DNA of 45,971 nucleotides from Anaerolineales bacterium (GTDB lineage Bacteria > Chloroflexota > Anaerolineae > Anaerolineales > UBA4823): NCBI GenBank assembly GCA_016935755.1, contig JAFGQI010000111.1:1-45971 (forward strand), written 5' to 3'. Position 1 is the stretch's first letter; each line of letters starts with the position of its first letter. Made by a program: the position numbers and the translations under genes. This document shows positions 1 to 6,704 of the stretch, piece after piece. The notes beneath the pieces are model-generated. The model was not told the origin of the DNA. It saw nothing but the letters and a program-made list of their open reading frames with translations, and did no database searches.

Positions 1-133
1 ATACTCTGAACCGTATCGTCTCTCTGGCTATATCGATCTTCGCTCATTTGATTTTTGCTAATGTCCGAACTCTTGTCCGAAGCTGAGCTGGTAAGTCTTT
101 ACTTTGATACCCATCGTACAGAAAGGAAGAAGG

Positions 134-1564
134 ATGAAAAGCAACACAAGGATTTTCTCTTTAGGACTGGCTTGCGCCAGTTTTTTGGCTTTAGGAATAT
201 TAACCGCGGGTATAGGTCCGGCCCTGGCAGATCTGGCCGGGAACACTGGCGTCAGTCTGGCAGCAGTTGGTGGAGTATTCACGGCGCTGTTCCTGGGCGC
301 ACTGGTGGCGCAGGGGCTGGCCGGTTCTACGATGGACCGCTTAGGCCCGCGCCCGGTTTTACTGGTTGGGTTAGTTCTGGTTGGGCTGGGCACCCTGGGG
401 GTAACCTGGGCGCCCTGGCTGTGGCTGGCGCTGGCGCTGGCGGTGGTAACGGGCCTTGGGCATGGCAGCGTAGATGTGACTTCCAATGTGATGGTGGCGG
501 AGCTTTTTCCGGAGCGCAGAGCGGCTGCGGTCAATCTCTTGAATGTGTTCTTTGGGATTGGCGCTTTCCTGGGGCCAGTGATTGCCGGCTTGGCGCTCGA
601 TTGGTGGCAGACTGCTTTACCAGCCCTGTGGTTGGGCGGAGGCCTCTTGATTCTCCTGGCGCTGCCAATGGCAGCCTGGGCTCCTCGCGGGCACATCGCC
701 TCGCAGACAGGGGACACAGCCAGACCAGCCGTCAAGGGAAGAAACTGGCTGGCTTCCCCGCTGCTGTGGGGCCTGGGCGCGCTGATCCTGGTTTACGTTG
801 GGATTGAAAATGGGGTGGGCGGTTGGACGCCGCTCTACCTGGAACAGACGGTGCGCCTGGACGCGGCGAAAGCCGCGCTGGTCACTTCGGGCTTTTGGCT
901 GGCGCTCACCGCTGGCAGAGTGATGGCTACCCTGGTGGGGACGCGGATATCAGCAAAGGCGCTGTTGGCAGGCAGCCTGGGGATCGCGCTGCTGGGCAGC
1001 CTGCTGCTGGCGGCGGGTCAGGGCAGCCTGGTCACAAGCATCGCGGCAATCTTGGTGCTTGGATTTGGGTTCGGCCCGGTTTTCCCCACTTCTCTGGCCT
1101 TGACCACCGCATCTTTCCCTGGTTCGGCGGGAGCGGCGGCAGGGGTGGTGGTGGCCTCTGGCAGCCTGGGCGGCATGTTGATCCCCTGGATCCAGGGCAT
1201 CATCTTGGAGCGAATTGGCCCAACCGGCAGCCTAACGCTGACCGTTGGGGCGACCCTGGCGATGCTGGCGCTTTTCTTTATTTATCGTCGTTATGCGAAT
1301 CTGCGCCGTGTGGATAACGCTTCAGCAGCAGCGGGCCCAGCCGGTCAATCACCCAGCCAAACAGAATCTCCAACCAGGGCGCCAGGCGGAGAACCCCCGG
1401 CACGTATACAACCCGCCGGGGATGCTGCAGCAGGTTTCCAATACTGCGTGCAACCTGTTCAGCCGATACAGCAAATCGTTCGGCCGGCACCGGCAGCCCA
1501 CCCGGGCGCTCACGGGCGTTCTGGTAGAACTCACTGGTCACCGGGCCAGCGCGCACTACGCTGA
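134..1564 (+). CDS. Major facilitator superfamily transporter with antisense-derived C-terminal tail
   Basis: An inner-membrane permease of the MFS type, substrate unknown. The 476-residue product opens with a hydrophobic helix and carries the loop 2-3 MFS signature at about residues 61-77 (GLAGSTMDRLGPRPVLL), followed by regularly spaced hydrophobic segments consistent with 12 helices. The start is ATG 134, because AAGGAAGAAGG sits directly upstream; an in-frame TTG at 104 has no such site. The transporter body ends near residue 393 (FFIYRRYANLRR). The last 80 or so residues are Pro/Ala/Gln-rich, hydrophilic and exactly antisense to the 3' end of the convergent SDR gene, so they look like read-through after loss of the original stop. 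It may export or import a substrate of the neighbouring SDR operon, but nothing shows this directly. Confidence 0.85.
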   Translation: MKSNTRIFSLGLACASFLALGILTAGIGPALADLAGNTGVSLAAVGGVFTALFLGALVAQGLAGSTMDRLGPRPVLLVGLVLVGLGTLGVTWAPWLWLALALAVVTGLGHGSVDVTSNVMVAELFPERRAAAVNLLNVFFGIGAFLGPVIAGLALDWWQTALPALWLGGGLLILLALPMAAWAPRGHIASQTGDTARPAVKGRNWLASPLLWGLGALILVYVGIENGVGGWTPLYLEQTVRLDAAKAALVTSGFWLALTAGRVMATLVGTRISAKALLAGSLGIALLGSLLLAAGQGSLVTSIAAILVLGFGFGPVFPTSLALTTASFPGSAGAAAGVVVASGSLGGMLIPWIQGIILERIGPTGSLTLTVGATLAMLALFFIYRRYANLRRVDNASAAAGPAGQSPSQTESPTRAPGGEPPARIQPAGDAAAGFQYCVQPVQPIQQIVRPAPAAHPGAHGRSGRTHWSPGQRALR

Positions 1565-2105
1565 CCCGCAGCGGGCTGCCGAAAAGCTCGCGGTACAGGG
1601 AAGTGGTGAAGGCATCCAGGAAGGATTTGCTGGCGCTGTAGATGACGATCCCCTGGTTGGGCAGACTGCCCGATATCGAGCCGACATTGATGATATGCCC
1701 TGATCGGCGCGCCTGCATCCCGGGCAGGAACAGGTGGGTCAGGTGCATCACCGCGGCCACGTTCACCTGCAGCATTTCCAGGGCGGTCTCCCAGGGCATC
1801 TGAGTGTAATAGCCGTACCAGCCAAACCCGGCGTTGTTGATCAACACATCTGGCGAGCCAACCATTTTTTGAACCTGTTCAAACAGGCGCTGGCGCTCAT
1901 CCGGCGCAGATAAATCCGCCGGGATGATCTGCGCCTGCCCACCAGCCGCCTGGATCTCCTCGCTCAGCGCCTGCAGGCGCTCCTGGCGGCGGGCGACCAG
2001 CAGCACGCGCAGCCCGCGCTGGGCCAGTTCTCGCCCCGTGGCCGCGCCGATCCCACTGGATGCGCCGGTAATCAGGGCCGTCTTAATGGGTGCATCCACT
2101 TTCAC
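1278..2105 (-). CDS. Short-chain dehydrogenase/reductase (classical SDR)
   Basis: An NAD(P)-dependent oxidoreductase of 275 residues, likely cytoplasmic and peripheral. The Rossmann motif TGASSGIG is at residues 13-20, NNAG at 90-93, and the catalytic Ser143, Tyr156 and Lys160 (YSASK) are all present. Arg39-Arg40 after the second strand suggests NADP(H) preference (inference). The C-terminal third is hydrophobic (PGVLRLAPWLEILFGWVI), as in membrane-associated SDRs of the DltE/YqjQ type. The start is GTG 2105, which overlaps the TGA of the upstream epimerase gene (2102-2104) as GTGA, indicating translational coupling. It is the last gene of the TetR-epimerase-SDR operon. Its last 287 bp are antisense to the MFS gene. 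A related SDR lies at 4832-5644 in this window. Confidence 0.88.
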   Translation of the reverse strand: MKVDAPIKTALITGASSGIGAATGRELAQRGLRVLLVARRQERLQALSEEIQAAGGQAQIIPADLSAPDERQRLFEQVQKMVGSPDVLINNAGFGWYGYYTQMPWETALEMLQVNVAAVMHLTHLFLPGMQARRSGHIINVGSISGSLPNQGIVIYSASKSFLDAFTTSLYRELFGSPLRVSVVRAGPVTSEFYQNARERPGGLPVPAERFAVSAEQVARSIGNLLQHPRRVVYVPGVLRLAPWLEILFGWVIDRLGPLLLKRYPHGADSHNDDK

Positions 2106-3109
2106 CGTTCTCTCTGCAGCACCGGCGCAGCCAGTTTGCGCTGCTCAAAAAGCCAGCGCACGGTGTCGGCGATCGATTCGCTCAGCGGGCGGGGGGCAAA
2201 GCCCAGCTCGCGGCGCGCCTTGGCGCTGCTGATCACCGAGTTGCTGGCCACCGTCGCTAATGAATACGGGGTCAGCCTGGGACGGCTGTGGGTCAGGCGG
2301 TAGTAGGTCGGCGCAAAGTGGGCGGCGAAGCGCGCCAGCCACAGCGGGATATGCAGCAGGCGCAGGCGGCTGCCAGTGACCTGCCGGACAGTCTCCAAGA
2401 TCTGTCGGTAAGTGATGCGCTCTCCGGAGAGGATATAGCTCTCACCGCGGCGGCCCTTTTCGGCCGCGCGCACCAATCCATCCGCTACATCGCGCACATC
2501 CACGAAATCATACGCCCCTTCAATACACAGCTGCGCTCCGGGGTTCATCGCGTCGCGGATCACATGGCCCATCTCGGAGCCGCGGTAATCGTAGGGGCCG
2601 ATCACCCCAGTCGGGCAGGCGATCACCGCGTCCAGCCCCTGGCGGGCGGCTTCCAGCACCTCCAGCGAAGCCAGAGCCTTGGAGCGGTCGTAGGCGCTGA
2701 TGGCATGCTCAGGGTCGAAGGGGACGGACTCGTCGATCACCACACCGTGCGGGGCGCGGTTCAGAGCGTGGATCGAGCTGGTGTAGACCAGGCGGCGCAC
2801 GCCCGCTTTCTGGGCGGCCTGCAGCACATGCCGGGTGCCCTGCAAATTGACCTGCTGCACCATCTCGTTCTTGCCGGGCATGATCGAAATCACCCCCGCC
2901 AGGTGGTAGACGGTATCGACGCCCTCGAAGGCGCATTCCAGGCAGGGCAGGTCGAGCACATTCCCCACCACCCACTCGATATCCAGGTCTTTCGACGTGG
3001 ACAGATCCTCGCCGGGCAGGGCCAGGGCGCGCACTTTCTCGCCATCCTCCACCAGCCGGCGCGCCAGCACGTTGCCGATATGCCCGGTGGCGCCAGTAAC
3101 CAGTTTCAT
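2102..3109 (-). CDS. NAD-dependent epimerase/dehydratase (extended SDR, dihydroflavonol reductase-like)
   Basis: A 335-residue extended-SDR enzyme. The glycine motif GATGHIG sits at residues 6-12, right after the start MKLVT. A Ser-Ser pair at 111-112 and Tyr140-x3-Lys144 (YDRSK) form the catalytic set. The sequence TSSIHALN and the C-terminal region resemble the dihydroflavonol-4-reductase/3-beta-HSD-like branch; the substrate is unknown. The start is ATG 3109, with GGAG about 11 nt upstream. An open frame extends further to 3313, but that part is antisense-frame shadow of the TetR gene. The gap from the TetR stop is 31 nt and it overlaps the following SDR start by 3 nt, so all three genes are probably co-transcribed from the promoter at 3774-3801. 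Confidence 0.87.
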   Translation of the reverse strand: MKLVTGATGHIGNVLARRLVEDGEKVRALALPGEDLSTSKDLDIEWVVGNVLDLPCLECAFEGVDTVYHLAGVISIMPGKNEMVQQVNLQGTRHVLQAAQKAGVRRLVYTSSIHALNRAPHGVVIDESVPFDPEHAISAYDRSKALASLEVLEAARQGLDAVIACPTGVIGPYDYRGSEMGHVIRDAMNPGAQLCIEGAYDFVDVRDVADGLVRAAEKGRRGESYILSGERITYRQILETVRQVTGSRLRLLHIPLWLARFAAHFAPTYYRLTHSRPRLTPYSLATVASNSVISSAKARRELGFAPRPLSESIADTVRWLFEQRKLAAPVLQRER

Positions 3110-3140
3110 AATATTTTGATTCTCCAGTCTATGTTTTTGC

Positions 3141-3737
3141 TTATTTTCTCTCGCTCGCCATTCCATCCAGCAGGACGCGGATGCTTTGGGCGGGCGCTTT
3201 GGCCCAATCATCGTCGCGGCCATCCAGCACCCCCTGGAAGAGCAGGCCCACCGCCAGGGCCACCAGGGTGCGAGCCGCCAGGTCGGGATCCATCTGGCGC
3301 AGCGAGCCTTCATCCATGCCGCGCTGCAGGATGCTCTTGAAGAACTCCTGGTAGCGCTGGTAGGGGGCGGTGACGGCCTGCCAGATGAGCGGGTCGCGGC
3401 TGGCCTGGGTCCAGAACTCCAGGAACATGGGCAGGTTGCCGCTGGCCTGCTGGAAGACGCCCTGCATCAGCCCGGCCATGTGCAGCAGAGCCTGAGGCAC
3501 GCTGCGTCCGCTGACCATCTGCTCCAGAAGCTGCACATCCAGGGCAGTCAGCCAGCCCTCCAGCAGCTGCATGAACACATCGTGCTTGGAGGGGAAGTGG
3601 TGGTAGAAAGCGCCCTTGCTGACCCCGGCGGCCTGGCAGATCTCGGCCACGCCGGTGGCCTCATAGCCTTCCCTGCTGAACAGTTCAATAGCGGCGCTCA
3701 GGATGCGGGCGCGGGTTTCTTCGCTGCGTTTTTGCAT
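3141..3737 (-). CDS. TetR/AcrR-family transcriptional regulator
   Basis: A 198-residue one-component repressor. The N-terminal TetR helix-turn-helix spans about residues 10-56 and contains the hallmark recognition segment VSKGAFYHHFPSKHDVF. The rest is an all-alpha ligand-binding domain with the AcrR-type WTQASRDPLIW segment. The start is ATG 3737, with AGGAG 6 nt upstream. The gene heads an operon with an extended SDR and a classical SDR. A perfect palindrome (3757-3770) lies between its -10 box and start codon, so it most likely represses its own operon and is relieved by a small ligand, perhaps a substrate of the two oxidoreductases (inference). Confidence 0.93.
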   Translation of the reverse strand: MQKRSEETRARILSAAIELFSREGYEATGVAEICQAAGVSKGAFYHHFPSKHDVFMQLLEGWLTALDVQLLEQMVSGRSVPQALLHMAGLMQGVFQQASGNLPMFLEFWTQASRDPLIWQAVTAPYQRYQEFFKSILQRGMDEGSLRQMDPDLAARTLVALAVGLLFQGVLDGRDDDWAKAPAQSIRVLLDGMASERK

Positions 3738-3756
3738 GAAATCTCCTGTAATAAAA

Positions 3757-3770
3757 ACCGACCGGTCGGT
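3757..3770. promoter_or_regulatory. TetR operator palindrome
   Basis: The 14-bp sequence ACCGACCGGTCGGT is a perfect inverted repeat with no spacer. It lies 19 bp upstream of the TetR start and just downstream of the -10 box, over the predicted transcription start. This sequence closely matches operators known for other TetR/AcrR proteins, so autorepression is the straightforward reading. Confidence 0.85.
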
Positions 3771-3773
3771 ATG

Positions 3774-3801
3774 ATTTTATCCCAATTTAGAGAAATGTCA
3801 A
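3774..3801 (-). promoter_or_regulatory. Promoter of the TetR-epimerase-SDR operon
   Basis: On the minus strand TTGACA (3796-3801) is followed after 16 bp by TAAAAT (3774-3779). Transcription would start near 3767, inside the operator palindrome, so bound repressor would block initiation. The -35 box abuts the hairpin repeat at 3801-3833. Confidence 0.75.
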
Positions 3802-3833
3802 GACCCCAGGGGTTTCCAAAACCCCTGGGGTCT
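3801..3833. repeat. Perfect 15-bp inverted repeat (REP-like hairpin)
   Basis: AGACCCCAGGGGTTT (3801-3815), a 3-nt loop, then AAACCCCTGGGGTCT (3819-3833). The stem is perfect and itself contains the shorter palindrome CCCCAGGGG. No U-run follows on either strand, so it is not a clear intrinsic terminator. It may be a dispersed palindromic repeat, but only one copy is in this window. Confidence 0.7.
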
Positions 3834-3870
3834 ATGTCGATCAATCGGATGATCGTCGGAGATCATTAGT

Positions 3871-4011
3871 TTACTTTATTGGCAGCCACCATGTTCTTCC
3901 ATATGTACTGTCAATCTCCCCCATGATGCGGATGGTTTCATTCAGCGCCACGACCACTTTCTGATAGTGAGCAATATCCTCTGCTGAAAGCTGGCGATGG
4001 TGGTAATCCAT
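3871..4011 (-). CDS. Small protein of unknown function (46 aa)
   Basis: The product begins MDYHHRQLSAEDIAHYQKVV and continues with an amphipathic helix ending TYGRTWWLPIK. The start at ATG 4011 is chosen because AGGAG lies 9 nt upstream and a TATAAT box (4030-4035, minus strand) lies just before that. The same frame stays open to 4158, but that extension reads through a palindromic intergenic repeat and is not credible protein. I do not recognise a family. The predicted product is helical, soluble and cytoplasmic. The clear ribosome-binding site and -10 box support a real gene, but 46 residues give little else to test. Confidence 0.5.
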   Translation of the reverse strand: MDYHHRQLSAEDIAHYQKVVVALNETIRIMGEIDSTYGRTWWLPIK

Positions 4012-4029
4012 AAGCCATTTCTCCTGTCC

Positions 4030-4035
4030 ATTATA
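4030..4035 (-). promoter_or_regulatory. -10 box for the 46-aa gene
   Basis: TATAAT on the minus strand. Initiation about 7 nt downstream would place the AGGAG ribosome-binding site (4021-4025) at the extreme 5' end of the transcript. No good -35 box was found. Confidence 0.45.
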
Positions 4036-4066
4036 CCGAATACGCCCACCGTGAGAGAGTCCTCTT

Positions 4067-4085
4067 GGGTGGACGCCGTCCACCC
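4067..4085. repeat. 19-bp intergenic palindrome
   Basis: GGGTGGACG and CGTCCACCC flank a single C. The palindrome sits in the 240-bp gap between the small exported protein and the 46-aa gene. It could be a REP-like element or a recombination remnant; function unknown. Confidence 0.5.
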
Positions 4086-4142
4086 CTACAAGACCACGTA
4101 ATGGCGCATGGTATGCGTCTTGGGTTAGCCCTCTCGATCTGT

Positions 4143-4179
4143 AAAAAAACACCGCCAACCCTCATCAAAAGGGTGGCGG
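4143..4179 (-). terminator. Intrinsic terminator of the exported repeat protein gene
   Basis: On the minus strand a GC-rich stem CCGCCACCCT (4170-4179) pairs with AGGGTTGGCGG (4152-4162, one bulge), followed by TGTTTTTTT (4143-4151). It lies 74 bp beyond the stop of the 4253-4639 gene. Confidence 0.75.
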
Positions 4180-4252
4180 CGGGTATTTCATCCTGGTAAG
4201 CAGGGTTTTTGCCCTATCCTGCCCGGAAAATTTCAACTCGTTTGGATGACTC

Positions 4253-4639
4253 CTAACGCTCGTAGGAAGCGGCCAGGGCCAGATAACGATAGGCCATCGC
4301 ATCACCCGAGTCGGTGACCTTGTCGAGCGAGCCGTACTTAGCCACAATAGCATTCTGCGCGGACTGAGTAGAAGAAATCGCCAGTTGGTAGCTTTCATAG
4401 AAATCAGCCATCGCCAGATAACGATAGGCGCTGGCGTCACCTGGATCGGTGACTTTGTCGAGCGAGCCATACCTGGCAACGATCTCACTCATCGCGGCTA
4501 CGGCGTGTTCGTAAGCTGGCGCATACACACCTTTAGCACTTGGGGCAGCAGCCAGCGCTGCCTGATTGGAACCTGCCAGGAAAAGACCACCTAACGCCAG
4601 ACTAATTACCAAAACAAACCACAACTTACTTGCCTTCAT
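4253..4639 (-). CDS. Small exported protein with two tandem repeats
   Basis: A 128-residue protein of unknown function. Residues 1-32 form a Sec signal peptide: a Lys-containing start, a hydrophobic core (LWFVLVISLALGGLFLAG) and an AALAAA cleavage region. The mature part holds two copies of a 45-residue unit, at 53-97 and 98-128 (the second truncated). Each begins IVA(R/K)YGSLDKVTD, then GDA..AYRYLA. The start ATG 4639 has TGAGGAGGT about 6 nt upstream. It is a single-gene unit with a perfect consensus promoter (4701-4729) and its own terminator (4143-4179), which implies strong, constitutive expression. The repeats may bind a cell-wall or surface partner, but I recognise no family. Confidence 0.85.
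   Translation of the reverse strand: MKASKLWFVLVISLALGGLFLAGSNQAALAAAPSAKGVYAPAYEHAVAAMSEIVARYGSLDKVTDPGDASAYRYLAMADFYESYQLAISSTQSAQNAIVAKYGSLDKVTDSGDAMAYRYLALAASYER
4256..4483 (-). repeat. 135-bp tandem coding repeat
   Basis: The two protein repeats are also nearly identical as DNA: GCCAGATAACGATAGGC and a segment GGTGAC(C/T)TTGTCGAGCGAGCC each occur twice, offset by about 135 bp. The second unit stops after 31 codons. Identity at synonymous sites points to a recent internal duplication. Confidence 0.8.
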
Positions 4640-4700
4640 TTCGTACCTCCTCAGGATTCAGAAAAACTAACTATAATTGGATAATTTAGATCAGATTTAT

Positions 4701-4729
4701 ATTATATCTAACTAATCTCCAACTGTCAA
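4701..4729 (-). promoter_or_regulatory. Perfect consensus sigma-70 promoter
   Basis: On the minus strand TTGACA (4724-4729), a 17-bp spacer, then TATAAT (4701-4706). Both hexamers match consensus exactly. It drives the small exported repeat protein with a leader of about 55 nt. Confidence 0.9.
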
Positions 4730-4831
4730 GCCTTTTCGGAGGTGAATAACAAACATATGCATAGGATCGCGTCCAGGATAGCTGCCCTGACGGAGTATAA
4801 TCCCTCCTATCGCCCCGCTCAGGAGGTTCCC

Positions 4832-5644
4832 ATGTCCCCTCAACCCGTCATTCTCATCACTGGCGCATCCGCCGGCATCGGCGCGGCCACGGCGCGCCTG
4901 TTCGCCCAGAAGGGCTGCCGGGTCGTGCTGGCGGCGCGGCGCATGGCGCGCCTGCAGGCGCTGGCGGAGGATATCCGCCTCCAGGGCGGGCAGGCGCTGC
5001 CCGTCGAGACAGACATGAGCCAGCTGGAGGACGTCCAGGCGCTGGCGCGGGCTGCCCTGGAGCAGTACGGGCAGGTGGATGTGCTCTTCAACAACGCCGG
5101 TTTTGGCCGCCTGGACTGGCTGGAGAACCTCGACCCGCTCAAGGATGTCCAGGGGCAGATCCAGGTCAACCTGACCGGGATGATCTGGCTGACGCAGGCG
5201 CTGCTGCCGCACATGATCGCTCGCCGCAGTGGGCATGTGATCAACATGGCTTCGGTGGCCGGGATGGTAGCCACGCCCACCTACACCGTCTACGCTGCCA
5301 CCAAGTTCGCTGTGCGCGGCTTCAGCGAAGCGCTGCGCCGGGAGGTGGGCATCCACGGCATCCGCGTCTCGGGCATCTACCCCGGCGGGGTGGATACCGA
5401 GTTCGCCGAGGTGGCGGGCATCCACCGCACCACTAAAATATATACACCGCGCTTCATGAACCTGAGCGCGGAGCAGGTGGCGCAGGCGGTGTGGCGGTTG
5501 GCGCGGCGGCCGCGGCGCATGCTGGTGATCCCCTGGACGCTGCGGGTGGCGGGGTGGGCGAATTTGGTCATGCCAGGGGTGCTGGATTGGGCCATTGAGA
5601 GGCTGTTTGTCGCCCCGGAACGCAGGCAAAAATCTGCTCAATAA
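4832..5644 (+). CDS. Short-chain dehydrogenase/reductase (classical SDR)
   Basis: A 270-residue NAD(P)-dependent oxidoreductase related to the SDR at 1278-2105. TGASAGIG is at residues 10-17, NNAG at 87-90, and the catalytic Ser141, Tyr154 and Lys158 (YAATK) are intact. Arg36-Arg37 suggests NADP(H). The C-terminal part is hydrophobic (VIPWTLRVAGWANLVMPGVL), suggesting membrane association. The start is ATG 4832 because AGGAGG (4821-4826) lies 5 nt upstream; an in-frame GTG at 4742 lacks a ribosome-binding site. A TATAAT box is at 4796-4801 without a good -35. It appears to be monocistronic, with an 82-bp gap before msrP. The substrate is not predictable from sequence. Confidence 0.88.
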   Translation: MSPQPVILITGASAGIGAATARLFAQKGCRVVLAARRMARLQALAEDIRLQGGQALPVETDMSQLEDVQALARAALEQYGQVDVLFNNAGFGRLDWLENLDPLKDVQGQIQVNLTGMIWLTQALLPHMIARRSGHVINMASVAGMVATPTYTVYAATKFAVRGFSEALRREVGIHGIRVSGIYPGGVDTEFAEVAGIHRTTKIYTPRFMNLSAEQVAQAVWRLARRPRRMLVIPWTLRVAGWANLVMPGVLDWAIERLFVAPERRQKSAQ

Positions 5645-5726
5645 GGGCTAACTTATCATCATTCTCTTATATCTGCATAAGCCCTGTGTAAGCATTGGCG
5701 GGTAAACTTCGTCACAGGAGTATGAT

Positions 5727-6692
5727 ATGGCGACGCTGCGATATAAATCTGTACCGGTAAAATCATCCGAAATCACCCCCGAGCATGTTTATCTCTCCCG
5801 GCGGGAGTTTATGAAAGCCGCGGGGGTGGCGGGCGTGGGGGCGCTGCTGGCTGCCTGCGGGATCAGCCCAGGCCAAAGCGAGGTTCTTCCTACCGAGCCA
5901 GCCGACTTGCAAGTCGGGGCGACCAGCGACGAGCTGGGCGACGCGCTCAACACCTACGAGCAGATCACCAACTACAACAATTATTACGAATTCACCACCG
6001 ACAAAGAGGGGGTAGCGCGGCTGTCGAAGGATTTCAAGAGCTCGCCCTGGGAGGTGCAGGTCTACGGTCTGGTCGACAAGCCGATGACTTTCGGACTTGA
6101 AGACCTGCTCAGCAAATTCACCCAGCAGGAACGCATCTACCGCATGCGCTGCGTGGAGGCCTGGTCGATGGTCATCCCCTGGACGGGTTTCCCGCTGGCG
6201 GAGCTGCTCAAACAGGTGGAGCCGCTCTCCAGCGCGAAGTATGTGCGCTTTGAGTCAATTCTGGATCCCGAACAGATGCCCGGGCAGAAGAGCGGCTTTT
6301 ATCCCTGGCCTTACCAGGAAGGGCTGCGCCTGGATGAAGCCATGAATGATCTGACCATCCTGGCGACCGGGCTGTACGGCAAGCCGCTGCCCAATCCAAC
6401 CGGCGCGCCGGTGCGGCTGGTGGTGCCCTGGAAGTATGGTTTCAAGAGCCTCAAGGCGATTGTCAAGATCGAGCTGGTGGCGGAGCAGCCGGCTACCTTG
6501 TGGTCGAGCATTGCCCCCAACGAGTACGGTTTTTATTCCAACGTGAACCCGGAGGTGCCGCATCCACGCTGGTCGCAGGCCAGCGAGAGGCGCATAGGCG
6601 AAGCCGGGCGCAGGCCAACCCTGATGTTCAATGGCTATGCTGGAGAAGTGGCCCATCTGTACGACGGGATGGATCTGGCGGAGAATTATTGA
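5727..6692 (+). CDS. msrP: Protein-methionine-sulfoxide reductase catalytic subunit MsrP (YedY)
   Basis: A molybdopterin-dependent reductase that repairs oxidised methionines in exported proteins, receiving electrons from MsrQ. The 321-residue precursor has a Tat signal: SRREFMK at 24-30 and a hydrophobic stretch to residue 42. It ends in LAAC (41-44), a good lipobox, so the enzyme may be a Tat-exported lipoprotein; the classical enzyme is soluble and periplasmic. Cys142 in YRMRCVEAWSM matches the molybdenum-ligand cysteine, and VPWKYGFKSLKAIVKIEL is the typical oxidoreductase molybdopterin domain end. The start ATG 5727 has AGGAG 6 nt upstream. msrQ begins 12 nt after the stop, so the two form an operon. 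Confidence 0.93.
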   Translation: MATLRYKSVPVKSSEITPEHVYLSRREFMKAAGVAGVGALLAACGISPGQSEVLPTEPADLQVGATSDELGDALNTYEQITNYNNYYEFTTDKEGVARLSKDFKSSPWEVQVYGLVDKPMTFGLEDLLSKFTQQERIYRMRCVEAWSMVIPWTGFPLAELLKQVEPLSSAKYVRFESILDPEQMPGQKSGFYPWPYQEGLRLDEAMNDLTILATGLYGKPLPNPTGAPVRLVVPWKYGFKSLKAIVKIELVAEQPATLWSSIAPNEYGFYSNVNPEVPHPRWSQASERRIGEAGRRPTLMFNGYAGEVAHLYDGMDLAENY

Positions 6693-6704
6693 AGGTTCGA
6701 GCAG

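Noticed and set aside
1-133. Direct repeat TGTCCGAA at 62-69 and 74-81 as an operator for the MFS gene
   Set aside because: Too short and without a recognisable promoter next to it; nothing else is visible in the first 133 bases.
55-807. 250-aa plus-strand frame and a 225-aa minus-strand frame at the window start
   Set aside because: Both lie across the MFS gene in other frames; the products are Gly/Arg/Ser-rich or low-hydrophobicity with no motif.
3110-3313. N-terminal extension of the epimerase frame
   Set aside because: It overlaps the TetR coding region; the Rossmann motif begins right after ATG 3109, which has its own GGAG.
2288-3340. 350-aa plus-strand open frame
   Set aside because: Antisense to the epimerase and TetR genes, which have clear motifs; His/Gln-rich composition is typical of antisense frames here.
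4012-4158. N-terminal extension of the 46-aa protein to 95 aa
   Set aside because: It reads through the 19-bp palindrome and has no ribosome-binding site; ATG 4011 has AGGAG.
4712-5641. 309-aa minus-strand open frame
   Set aside because: Exactly antisense to the SDR at 4832-5644; Arg/His/Gln-rich with no domain.
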